Shown here: piece after piece, positions 1-5,119 of the stretch | Layout: the number at the start of each line of letters is the position of its first letter | Numbering within the stretch: the first letter of the stretch is position 1 | DNA from: Propionibacteriaceae bacterium | GTDB lineage: Bacteria > Actinomycetota > Actinomycetes > Propionibacteriales > Propionibacteriaceae | DNA length: 6,562 nt | NCBI GenBank assembly: GCA_025923975.1 | Contig: JAICEV010000211.1 | Span: forward strand, 1 to 6,562 | Reading direction: 5' to 3' | Position numbers and translations under genes: made by a program | The notes under the pieces: generated by a model | Told to the model about the DNA's origin: nothing | Databases searched by the model: none | The model's input: only the letters and a program-made list of their open reading frames with translations

Positions 1-1
1 C

Positions 2-196
2 TCCGTCAAGGCAGAGCCGGTCGCAATCGAGGGGCAGACGGCCGTCGTCCGACTCCAGGTGAACTACAGCGGTTCGGTACAGCAGGAATACCGGGATCTC
101 TGGTTATTGGTGTTCGCCGACGACGGTCGGGTCAGCGACTTCGAGGAATGGGCTTACTGGCCTGGCAAGCCCTACACAGTCAGCGTGGACCGCTAG
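2..196 (+). CDS. NTF2/SnoaL-like protein, C-terminal fragment (partial, runs off left edge)
   Basis: The reading frame is open from the first bases and ends at TAG 194-196, giving 64 residues with no start in the window. The visible part alternates short beta strands (around VAIEGQTAVVRLQV and DLWLLVFADDGRV) and ends with an aromatic stretch, FEEWAYWPG. From memory this matches the C-terminal sheet of actinobacterial NTF2-like/SnoaL-fold proteins, where a pattern like 'EYRDLW..-FDDDGR...FEEW.-.WP' is common. That fold serves many functions (small-molecule binding, isomerases, stress proteins), so no substrate can be proposed. The gene converges on the minus-strand DUF1810 gene, with a 129-base gap that holds a large inverted repeat. 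The frame is confident; the family call is moderate because the N-terminal half is missing. Confidence 0.65.
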   Translation, partial: SVKAEPVAIEGQTAVVRLQVNYSGSVQQEYRDLWLLVFADDGRVSDFEEWAYWPGKPYTVSVDR

Positions 197-211
197 ATCC
201 GGTGTTGCATT

Positions 212-335
212 GGCATTCTGACAAGTTGTTCGCGAATTCCGACTCCTTCGTCGCTTGCCTTGCAAAGCCAAACCCTCACGTCTCCTGCGCCGCAGGCTCC
301 TGCAGTCGTCGGAACGAGCAACTTGTCATAGTGCC
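212..335. repeat. Long imperfect inverted repeat between convergent genes
   Basis: The left arm 212-232 (GGCATTCTGACAAGTTGTTCG without its last base is the core) matches the reverse complement of 315-335 at 18 of 21 positions. After a 4-base bulge on the left (233-236) pairing resumes for seven more bases: TTCCGAC at 237-243 with GTCGGAA at 308-314. The 64-base interior contains a small hairpin, CCTGC-GCC-GCAGG. The right arm covers the last codons and stop of the DUF1810 gene. As RNA this would fold into one long stem with a branched tip. There is no U-tract, so it is not a classical intrinsic terminator. It could be a factor-dependent bidirectional end signal or a small palindromic mobile or repetitive element. 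Confidence 0.7.
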
Positions 336-739
336 CGGCGCTCGGTCTCCGGATCAGGGCCATCGAAGTACTGCTCGATGACCTGTCTAAAGATCGCTTG
401 ATCCGGATTGGCTTGTGCGAAAAGTGTCATAGAGGATCGGAGCTTGATCGCGTCGATCCCGCCGAAAATCTGCTGGGCGCTGAGTCCCTGATGGGAGGCG
501 ACGAGCTCGGCGCATTCCACCAGCCGCGGCCCGAGCACCGGATGTGCCAGGTAAGCCCGTGCCTCGGCTAGATCACCGATCGCGTACGCCTGCGCCATGG
601 CACTGCGCCCAAGCCCTGCGATCTGCGGAAAGATGAACCACATCCAATGACTGGTCTTGCGCCCGGTTCGCAGTTCCGCGACCGCGCGCTGATAAGTGCC
701 GCCGCTGTCCTGTGCCCTGACGAAACGCTCCAGATCCAT
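326..739 (-). CDS. DUF1810 family protein
   Basis: A complete 137-residue protein that I recognise as DUF1810 (COG5579; sometimes labelled calpastatin in databases, which is misleading). Diagnostic features are the N-terminal LERFVRAQ, the very conserved SHWMWFIFPQ at about residues 30-39, LGRSAMAQAYAI (43-54), AYLAHPVLGPRL (about 62-73) and DAIKLRSSMTLFA (about 95-107). Length is normal for the family. Its biochemical function is unknown to me; there is no signal peptide or membrane segment, so it is probably cytosolic. The ATG lies 29 bases downstream of the cysO-like stop on the same strand, so it may be the last gene of the thrC operon, although no clear Shine-Dalgarno site precedes it and an inverted repeat (742-780) lies in the gap. 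The final three codons overlap the right arm of the 212-335 inverted repeat. Confidence 0.9.
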   Translation of the reverse strand: MDLERFVRAQDSGGTYQRAVAELRTGRKTSHWMWFIFPQIAGLGRSAMAQAYAIGDLAEARAYLAHPVLGPRLVECAELVASHQGLSAQQIFGGIDAIKLRSSMTLFAQANPDQAIFRQVIEQYFDGPDPETERRAL

Positions 740-741
740 AC

Positions 742-780
742 GCCGACGTTAATGCGGTGCGGAACAGGCTAGCCGTCGGC
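742..780 (-). repeat. 7-bp inverted repeat spanning the cysO stop / DUF1810 leader
   Basis: GCCGACG (742-748) and CGTCGGC (774-780) are perfect inverted copies separated by 25 bases. On the minus strand the first arm encodes the last residues (Ala-Asp-Gly) of the cysO-like gene, and the second arm ends two bases before the ATG of the DUF1810 gene. The RNA hairpin could reduce translation or read-through into DUF1810, but seven pairs with a large loop is modest and could be chance in GC-rich DNA. Confidence 0.35.
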
Positions 781-1053
781 ACCGCCCGCAACCGCCGGAA
801 TGATCGAGATCTTGGTACCTTCCGTCACCTTGGCATCGAGGCCGCCGATGAAACGCACATCGTCGTCACCGACATAGACGTTGACGAAGCGACGCAGCGC
901 GCCGGCATCGTCGAGAATCCGTGCCCGGATGCCTGGGTGGTTGTTCTCCAAGGAATCCAGGACTTCGGCCAGGGTGCTGCCGTCGGCGCTCACCTCGCCT
1001 ACGCCGCCGGTGTAGGTGCGCAGGATGGTGGGGATGCGGACGGTGGCACTCAT
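769..1053 (-). CDS. cysO: CysO-like sulfur carrier protein (MoaD/ThiS family)
   Basis: A 94-residue beta-grasp protein. VRIPTILRTYTGG at the start, RRFVNVYVGDDDVRF in the middle and IIPAVAGG near the end closely match what I remember of Mycobacterium tuberculosis CysO. In that protein the C-terminal diglycine is adenylated by a MoeB-type enzyme, converted to a thiocarboxylate, and used as sulfide donor by CysM. Here the diglycine (residues 90-91) is followed by Ala-Asp-Gly, so a protease (JAMM/Mec-type in known systems) would have to remove three residues before activation. I chose ATG 1053 because it overlaps the thrC stop (ATGA) and has GGAAGGA nine bases upstream. A TTG at 1071 is in frame but lies on top of that site. 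It is cotranscribed with a threonine synthase-like gene instead of cysM. Whether it serves cysteine, homocysteine or another thio-product is open. Confidence 0.88.
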   Translation of the reverse strand: MSATVRIPTILRTYTGGVGEVSADGSTLAEVLDSLENNHPGIRARILDDAGALRRFVNVYVGDDDVRFIGGLDAKVTEGTKISIIPAVAGGADG

Positions 1054-2336
1054 GAGTTCGTATCCTTCCAAAAATCGAGGAACGCCTCGTAGCGGGGCGG
1101 AATCGTGATCTTCGGTCCGACGCGGTCGGCAACTGCATCAAGCGTCTTCAGTCCGTCACCGGAGTTGATCACTACCGTTTCCGCCTCAGGGTCGAGCACA
1201 CCGTCGGACAGCAGTTTGGCTGTGACACCGACCGTGACGCCGCCTGCCGTCTCGGCGAAGATGCCCTCTGTGCGCGCCAGTCGCTGGATGCTCGCCGCCA
1301 GTGTGTCATCGTCGACGTCGGCAACGAGACCGCCCGTACGTCGCACCACATCGAGCACATAAGGCCCATCCGCTGGGTTGCCGATGGCCAACGACTTGGC
1401 GATGGTGTTGGGCTTTACCGGTGCCACAAAGTCCAGACCAGCGCGATAGGCCTGGGCTACCGGTGAGCAGCCAGTCGCTTGCGCGCCGAAGATCACGAAT
1501 GGCTTGTCCTCCACCAGCCCCAGCTTGATCAACTCGCGAAAGCCCTTATCGATCTTGGTCAGCTGGGCGCCGGAGGCTACTGGGACGACCACCTGGTCGG
1601 GAATCCGCCAGCCGAGCTGCTCGGCAATCTCGTATCCCAGGGTCTTTGAGCCCTCCGCGTAGTAGGGCCTGACATTCACGTTGACGAAGGCCCAGCCCTC
1701 TTCTTCAGCGGCGATCTCGCTGGCGAGCTTGTTGACATCGTCGTAGTTGCCTTCGATGGCGATCAGCGTCGTGTCATAGATGGCAGAGGCCAAGATCTTT
1801 TGTTGCTCGAGATTAGCCGGCACTAAGACCACCGATTTGATCCCAGCCCGCGCCGCCGCTGCGGCTACAGCATTGGCAAGGTTGCCGGTAGAGGGACACG
1901 CTAGAACCTGAAGCCCTAGCTCACGGGCAGCCGAGAGAGCGACGGCGACGACACGGTCCTTGAACGAATGAGTCGGATTGCCTGAATCGTCCTTGATCCA
2001 GAGCTTTTTCAGACCAAGATCATCCGCGAGGTTGCGGGCATCGACCAACCGGGTGAAACCGGGATCGGTAGAACGGAAGGTGGCGATGTCGGCTGGGACC
2101 GGCAGTAACGGGGCATATCGCCAGATGCTCCGCGGGCCCGCCTCGATCCGTTCGCGGGTGATGGCCGGAAATTCATAGCCGGCCTCGAGCGGACCGAAGC
2201 ACTCGGTACAGGCGTAGAACGGGCCGAGGGCCGTGCTTGCTCCACATTCCCGACAGACCAAGTGCGTGGCATTTCCAAAGGCGCCGGCACGGAGGCCAGG
2301 AACGGGAGCTGGATCGGTGTCGACCACCGCAGTCAT
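1050..2336 (-). CDS. thrC: Threonine synthase family PLP enzyme with N-terminal zinc ribbon
   Basis: 428 residues, normal for a zinc-ribbon threonine synthase. Cys28/Cys31 (CRECG) and Cys43/Cys46 (CTEC) form the N-terminal zinc ribbon. Lys126 in NPTHSFKDR (120-128) is the expected PLP Schiff-base lysine, STGNLANA (149-156) is the phosphate-binding loop region, and VINSGDGLKTLD lies near the C-terminus. The family's usual reaction is O-phosphohomoserine + water to threonine + phosphate, in the cytosol. ATG 2336 has AAGGA six bases upstream, directly after a SAM-I riboswitch, so SAM level probably controls expression. The stop overlaps the start of a CysO-like sulfur carrier. SAM control and a sulfur-carrier partner are odd for plain threonine synthesis. 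Related fold-type II enzymes (cysteate synthase, CysM) accept sulfur nucleophiles, so a sulfur-transfer activity is a reasonable alternative. The family call is sure, the exact reaction less so. Confidence 0.93.
   Translation of the reverse strand: MTAVVDTDPAPVPGLRAGAFGNATHLVCRECGASTALGPFYACTECFGPLEAGYEFPAITRERIEAGPRSIWRYAPLLPVPADIATFRSTDPGFTRLVDARNLADDLGLKKLWIKDDSGNPTHSFKDRVVAVALSAARELGLQVLACPSTGNLANAVAAAAARAGIKSVVLVPANLEQQKILASAIYDTTLIAIEGNYDDVNKLASEIAAEEEGWAFVNVNVRPYYAEGSKTLGYEIAEQLGWRIPDQVVVPVASGAQLTKIDKGFRELIKLGLVEDKPFVIFGAQATGCSPVAQAYRAGLDFVAPVKPNTIAKSLAIGNPADGPYVLDVVRRTGGLVADVDDDTLAASIQRLARTEGIFAETAGGVTVGVTAKLLSDGVLDPEAETVVINSGDGLKTLDAVADRVGPKITIPPRYEAFLDFWKDTNS
1063..1069 (-). promoter_or_regulatory. 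Ribosome binding site for the cysO-like gene
   Basis: GGAAGGA on the minus strand, nine bases before ATG 1053 and inside the last codons of thrC. It decides the start: the longer TTG-initiated version (1071) would have this site at its own start codon. It allows re-initiation at the ATGA overlap, keeping enzyme and carrier output linked. Confidence 0.7.
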
Positions 2337-2342
2337 CGTCAG

Positions 2343-2347
2343 TCCTT
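2343..2347 (-). promoter_or_regulatory. Shine-Dalgarno site of thrC, abutting riboswitch helix P1
   Basis: AAGGA on the minus strand, six bases before ATG 2336 and only two bases after the 3' strand of riboswitch helix P1. There is no room for a terminator between aptamer and gene, so control should act on ribosome access. Confidence 0.75.
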
Positions 2348-2349
2348 AC

Positions 2350-2458
2350 TTCATCTTTCTCAGCCGGCTTTCGGCGGAGTCGGAGTTGGCACCGTTTCTG
2401 ATCGGTCAGCCGGTTGCCGGGGAGTCATCGGGCCGGTCCCTCGTCCCCTCTGGATGAA
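2350..2458 (-). promoter_or_regulatory. SAM-I (S-box) riboswitch in the thrC leader
   Basis: Read on the minus strand, the leader carries the S-box core in order. P1 is UUCAUC (2458-2453) pairing with GAUGAA (2355-2350). CAGAGGGGACGAGGGACCGG then CCCGAUGA form P2a/P2b with the kink-turn; GGGG pairs with CCCC. CCCCGGCAACCGG leads into P3, where ACCG pairs with CGGU and inner CUGA with UCAG. Then come the invariant-type ACGGUGCCAACUCC, P4 (CUC-C-GCCG / CGGC-U-GAG with loop AAAGC) and GAGAAAGAUGAA. These correspond to the known SAM-I conserved blocks (AGAG..GAGGGA.UGGCCC..UGA, CGGCAACC, GGUGC.AAUUCC, GA.AGAU.A). The presence of P4 and lack of SAM-IV-specific elements argue for SAM-I. SAM binding normally turns downstream genes off. 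The aptamer ends 13 bases before the thrC ATG, implying translational control. Confidence 0.93.
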
Positions 2459-2565
2459 CACGGCTCAGCCTAGGGCTGGCTTCGGACATCGCGCAGGTGA
2501 ATTCCGCATCCTGGGAATGCCATCCAGATGCTGGACTCTGCCACCTCACGCGAAGTGGTCCGAGA
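2459..2565 (-). other. thrC leader/promoter region without genes
   Basis: No gene is visible between the riboswitch and the degraded coding region upstream. A possible -10 hexamer TAGGCT (2467-2472, minus strand) lies eight bases before the P1 5' strand, which would start the transcript just before the aptamer. No convincing -35 element is present 16-18 bases further upstream. The promoter is therefore only a positional guess. Confidence 0.3.
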
Positions 2566-3068
2566 TCACACCTGCACGTGAGCACCGGCAGCGCGAGCGA
2601 CCGGCTTGACGACGTTCTCGTACCAGAGCATCACTTCCTCACTATCGGAGGCCGCGCCGGCAATCTCCGGTCTTCGCACCCACTGCGCCGCGTCCGTCGA
2701 AGGCCAAAGGTCCTTGGAAACAGCGCAGGGTCGGGGTCAATCTGTCATGCGCACCGCCCAACTCGACGCATTGCTGCGGACCGAGGCAATTGGCTAGCTC
2801 CTTGTTGGACGAGCTGTCGGTAATGCGGGCACGGTCCGGACGGCACTCGGTGCTCCCCAGGCCTGGACGTCGACCCAGACGAGGTCCGAACCGAATCTGT
2901 TGATCAGGGCCGCATACGTCCCACATCAGGACCACTGTCCACAACGGGACGCCCATACTCCCGGACGATGTCCTGCAGACGGAGGCCCAAGCTGTCGTCG
3001 CCAGTGTTTGACTTGGCTTCGACCTGTACCACGTTCTCCCGATCCGGGACAGCCGGGGAGTCGCCCAT
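2566..3068 (-). pseudogene. Probable decayed gene with frameshifts (function unknown)
   Basis: The 5' part looks genuinely coding: ATG 3068 preceded by GGAGGTAGGAA, then 54 codons with mostly G/C third positions (peptide begins MGDSPAVPDRENVVQVEAK, includes LRLQDIVREYGRPVVD) and TGA at 2904. Just before that stop, the next frame continues plausibly (LINRFGSDLVWVDVQAW...) until TAG 2794. After a poor middle segment, the same shifted frame gives another coding-like stretch, 2736-2566, with GC-rich third positions (STDAAQWVRRPE... EEVMLWYENVVKPVARAAG) ending in TGA. The simplest reading is one gene of about 165 codons broken by two or three indels. The 5' part alone could be an intact 54-residue protein. 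The 'Y..VVKPVARAAG' segment faintly recalls the start of TIR-like or nucleoside-deoxyribosyltransferase-like domains; I do not rely on that. No intact long frame on either strand here resembles a known protein. Confidence 0.4.
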
Positions 3069-3155
3069 TTCCTACCTCCGGGGGCAGACGGACGGAAAGC
3101 CGACATGCTAGTGGCACATGGGCTCAGTCGTCTGAACGCTGCAAGGATGAGGAGC

Positions 3156-3641
3156 ATGAAACCTGGCTGGCCGGAGACCAGGTGGCAATGGGTGCGCTTC
3201 GCTGGCAACTTCATCAACCTCAGCACGCCTGTCGGTTTGGCAGTTGCCGGTATCGGCCGGGCGACCATCAGACGGGGACCTCGCGGTCTGTTTCTCGCGG
3301 AGGGCTACCGCTTCACGTTTCCCATTGCTGGTGGCTTCACGATCGGAAATGTGATCACCACTGGCACCACCTGGGACTCGATGCTGGCCAGGAATCCCTA
3401 CTTGATCAAGCACGAGGAGGTCCATACCTGGCAGTACCTGTACTGCCTAGGACTGCCCTACTACATTCCTTACCTGATCTTCATGGGCTGGTCGGTACTG
3501 CGCACCGGGGACCGTGCCGCACGCAACTTCTTTGAGCGGCAGGCCGGCCTGGCCTCGGGCGGTTACATCGACTATCCGGTGAGACCGATCGGGGAAGCCA
3601 TTCGCGCCACGTTGGTGAGGCTGAAACTCACTCGATCGTGA
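3156..3641 (+). CDS. Conserved hypothetical protein with HEEVH metallopeptidase-like motif
   Basis: 161 residues from ATG 3156. I chose this start because AAGGA (3143-3147) lies eight bases upstream; in-frame ATGs at 3105 and 3147 lack a well-spaced site. The protein has a hydrophobic N-terminal segment (about 19-34), a GGFTIGNVI strand (59-67), HEEVHTWQY at 86-94, a strongly hydrophobic aromatic helix (about 98-115) and NFFERQAGL (124-132). HEEVH fits the HExxH zinc signature and Glu127 could be a third ligand, so a membrane-associated zinc peptidase-like fold is possible. However, many short HExxH proteins are not proven proteases. I recall similar unnamed proteins in Actinobacteria with a '-FT-GNV...HE..H..QY' pattern. 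Its 3' end overlaps the convergent DUF3263 gene by 14 bases. The upstream neighbour is the divergent decayed gene, 87 bases away. Confidence 0.8.
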   Translation: MKPGWPETRWQWVRFAGNFINLSTPVGLAVAGIGRATIRRGPRGLFLAEGYRFTFPIAGGFTIGNVITTGTTWDSMLARNPYLIKHEEVHTWQYLYCLGLPYYIPYLIFMGWSVLRTGDRAARNFFERQAGLASGGYIDYPVRPIGEAIRATLVRLKLTRS

Positions 3642-3930
3642 GATCGATTCCCAGCCGCTTCGCCGAGCGGTTGCGCTGCCTGGTCGCGCGGAGTCGACGC
3701 AGCCGCTTCACGAGCAGCGGATCTTGAGCGAGTGCCTCCGGCTTGTCGATCAAGGCGTTCAAAATCTGGTAGTAGCGGGTCGCCGACATCTGGAACTTGT
3801 CCCGGATCGCCTGCTCCTTAGCGCCGGCGAACTTCCACCACTGACGCTCGAAGCTGAGGATTTCGGCGTCACGCGCACTCAACTCACCAAGCGGCTCCTT
3901 GCCGTCAGGTTGACTCGAAGCGACGATCAT
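3628..3930 (-). CDS. DUF3263 family protein, HTH-containing
   Basis: 100 residues from ATG 3930. The core from about residue 16 to 80 is highly typical of DUF3263: ELSARDAEILSFERQWWKF, then GAKEQAIRDKF, MSATRYYQILNALIDKPEAL and a basic tail VKRLRRLRATRQRNRSAKRL. The central part reads like a helix-turn-helix similar to sigma factor region 4, and the C-terminus is Arg/Lys rich, so DNA binding is likely, but no regulon is known to me. A longer frame reaches a TTG at 4032 but adds low-complexity, non-conserved sequence; ATG 3930 fits the family length. No Shine-Dalgarno site precedes it. Instead a -35/-10 pair (3937-3965) places transcription start at or next to the ATG, suggesting a leaderless mRNA. 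It ends inside the convergent HEEVH gene. Confidence 0.9.
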   Translation of the reverse strand: MIVASSQPDGKEPLGELSARDAEILSFERQWWKFAGAKEQAIRDKFQMSATRYYQILNALIDKPEALAQDPLLVKRLRRLRATRQRNRSAKRLGIDLTIE

Positions 3931-3936
3931 AGGCTC

Positions 3937-3965
3937 ATCGTAAGGCGAAATTACATCGATGTCAT
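3937..3965 (-). promoter_or_regulatory. Promoter of the DUF3263 gene, placed for a leaderless transcript
   Basis: On the minus strand ATGACA (3965-3960; five of six match to TTGACA) and TACGAT (3942-3937; TANNNT type) are separated by exactly 17 bases. The -10 ends six bases before ATG 3930, so the +1 would fall on or beside the start codon. This agrees with the missing ribosome binding site and supports ATG 3930 as the start. Confidence 0.6.
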
Positions 3966-4081
3966 TCGTCGCACCCGGGGATTTCCCACCGACTGGCTTT
4001 GGATTGCCGACGGTTTGCCACACCCGGAGCAAGATAGCCGTTCACAGCAGACTCAGCCACTCGACACTGTGGACAACCGCA

Positions 4082-5119
4082 ATGTTGTTGGATGGGACCG
4101 TGACGGATCTGACCGGCTGGGGCATCCTTGCCAGCGGGCACATCGCATCGGTGTTCGCACGTGATCTTGCGCTGCTTCCGAACGAGGCCCGTCTGGTTGC
4201 CGTCGGCTCCCGGAGTCTTGAGAGGGCGATGGCATTCGCGGCTGATCATGGCATCCCACGGGCATACGACTCCTACTCGGAATTGGCCGGAGATCCCGAC
4301 GTCGACGTAGTTTACGTTGCATCCACACACCATGATCATTTCGCTTCTGCCCGGTTGTGCCTCGATGCTGGAAAGTCCGTGCTGGTTGAAAAGCCGATGA
4401 CCACCAGCCCTGGCGACACCGAAGAGCTGATCAATTTGGCACGTGATCGCGGCCTGTTCTTGATGGAGGCGCTTTGGACTCGGACTAATCCGCTGCTTCG
4501 GAAGGCGGCGGCACTGGCGGCCTCTGGTGATCTAGGCAACATCCGGCACGTTTCGGCTAACTTCGGCTTCGCGTTCCAGGGCTCACCAACCCATCGGTTA
4601 CTTGACCCAGCCCTCGCTGGTGGCGCGATCCTTGATGCCGGGGTGTATCCAATTCATGCGGTAAACCTCTTTCTCGGTGAACCCGCCGAGGTGTTGGCGT
4701 TTGGGAGCCATGCGTCGACAGGTGTGGACAGTCATGCTGCTGCGGTGCTCAACTATCCGGCCACCGAGGGCCGCACAGCCGCGACGGCAACGGTGATTTG
4801 CTCTCTTGAGGCGGATCTCCCCACCAGCCTTGAGGTGTATGGCAGCTTTGGCCGCATCATGATCAACGATTTCTTCATCCTTCCCAAAGAAATGCTGGTC
4901 TATCGCGGTCATCATCGTGATGTGGCGCCCGAGGTCATGGTGACCCAGTGGCCGGGCGGCGGCTATACCTTCCAGGCGCAGGAAGTGATGCGCTGTCTGC
5001 GGGCGGGCGAGGTCGAGTCGCCAATGGTCCCATGGCGGGCTTCTCTGGCCGTTGCGCGTACGCTCGCCCTCTGGCAAGTCGCGGTTGGCGAGGCGATGCC
5101 GCAACAGGAGGAATCATGA
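4082..5119 (+). CDS. Gfo/Idh/MocA family NAD(P)-dependent oxidoreductase
   Basis: 345 residues from ATG 4082. The N-terminal Rossmann fold shows WGILASGHIASVFARDL (13-29). VEKPMT (102-107) carries the family's EKP lysine (104). EALWTRTNP (129-137) follows, and GGAILDAGVYPIHAV (180-194) holds the Asp185/Tyr189 pair equivalent to the catalytic residues of glucose-fructose oxidoreductase. Members oxidise or reduce sugars, inositols or dihydrodiols with NAD(P); the LMEALWTR...LDAGVYP pattern is closest, from memory, to the dihydrodiol/glucose-fructose oxidoreductase branch, but substrate is not predictable. There is no secretion signal, so it is cytosolic. The start is uncertain: neither ATG 4082 nor in-frame GTG 4100 has a good Shine-Dalgarno site, and GTG 4100 would give the shorter N-terminus usual for the family. 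The stop overlaps the manA start, so the two are translationally coupled and may serve one sugar pathway. Confidence 0.9.
   Translation: MLLDGTVTDLTGWGILASGHIASVFARDLALLPNEARLVAVGSRSLERAMAFAADHGIPRAYDSYSELAGDPDVDVVYVASTHHDHFASARLCLDAGKSVLVEKPMTTSPGDTEELINLARDRGLFLMEALWTRTNPLLRKAAALAASGDLGNIRHVSANFGFAFQGSPTHRLLDPALAGGAILDAGVYPIHAVNLFLGEPAEVLAFGSHASTGVDSHAAAVLNYPATEGRTAATATVICSLEADLPTSLEVYGSFGRIMINDFFILPKEMLVYRGHHRDVAPEVMVTQWPGGGYTFQAQEVMRCLRAGEVESPMVPWRASLAVARTLALWQVAVGEAMPQQEES
5106..5111 (+). promoter_or_regulatory. Ribosome binding site of manA
   Basis: AGGAGG inside the last codons of the oxidoreductase gene. It is four bases from ATG 5116 and seven from ATG 5119. Spacing favours ATG 5119, which shares a base with the upstream TGA. 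Confidence 0.8.

Noticed and set aside
212..335. Integron attC site
   Set aside because: The arms do not contain the RYYYAAC/GTTRRRY core sites, and no integrase or cassette array is present.
1050..2336. Cysteine synthase CysM, because a CysO-like gene is adjacent
   Set aside because: Length, the N-terminal CxxC...CxxC zinc ribbon and NPTHSFKDR place it in the threonine synthase family, not CysM.
2350..2458. TPP riboswitch (CUGAGA is present) or SAM-IV
   Set aside because: The other TPP blocks are absent, and the order of P1-P4 with GGUGCCAACUCC and GAAAGAUGAA fits SAM-I with a P4 helix.
2642..3268. A 208-codon open frame on the minus strand
   Set aside because: Composition is unnatural (Ser, Arg, Trp and Cys rich with no domain), its 5' part is antisense to the HEEVH gene, and the coding-like signal in this area lies in other frames.
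3627..3642. Intrinsic terminator shared by the convergent genes
   Set aside because: The stem has only five pairs and no T-run follows on either strand.
3724..4164. A 146-codon + strand frame crossing the DUF3263 gene and the start of the oxidoreductase gene
   Set aside because: It is the antisense of conserved DUF3263 codons and then an out-of-frame reading of the oxidoreductase; no motif or SD.
4598..5104. A 168-codon minus-strand frame opposite the oxidoreductase gene
   Set aside because: It is antisense to a gene with clear catalytic motifs, has no ribosome binding site and resembles no family.
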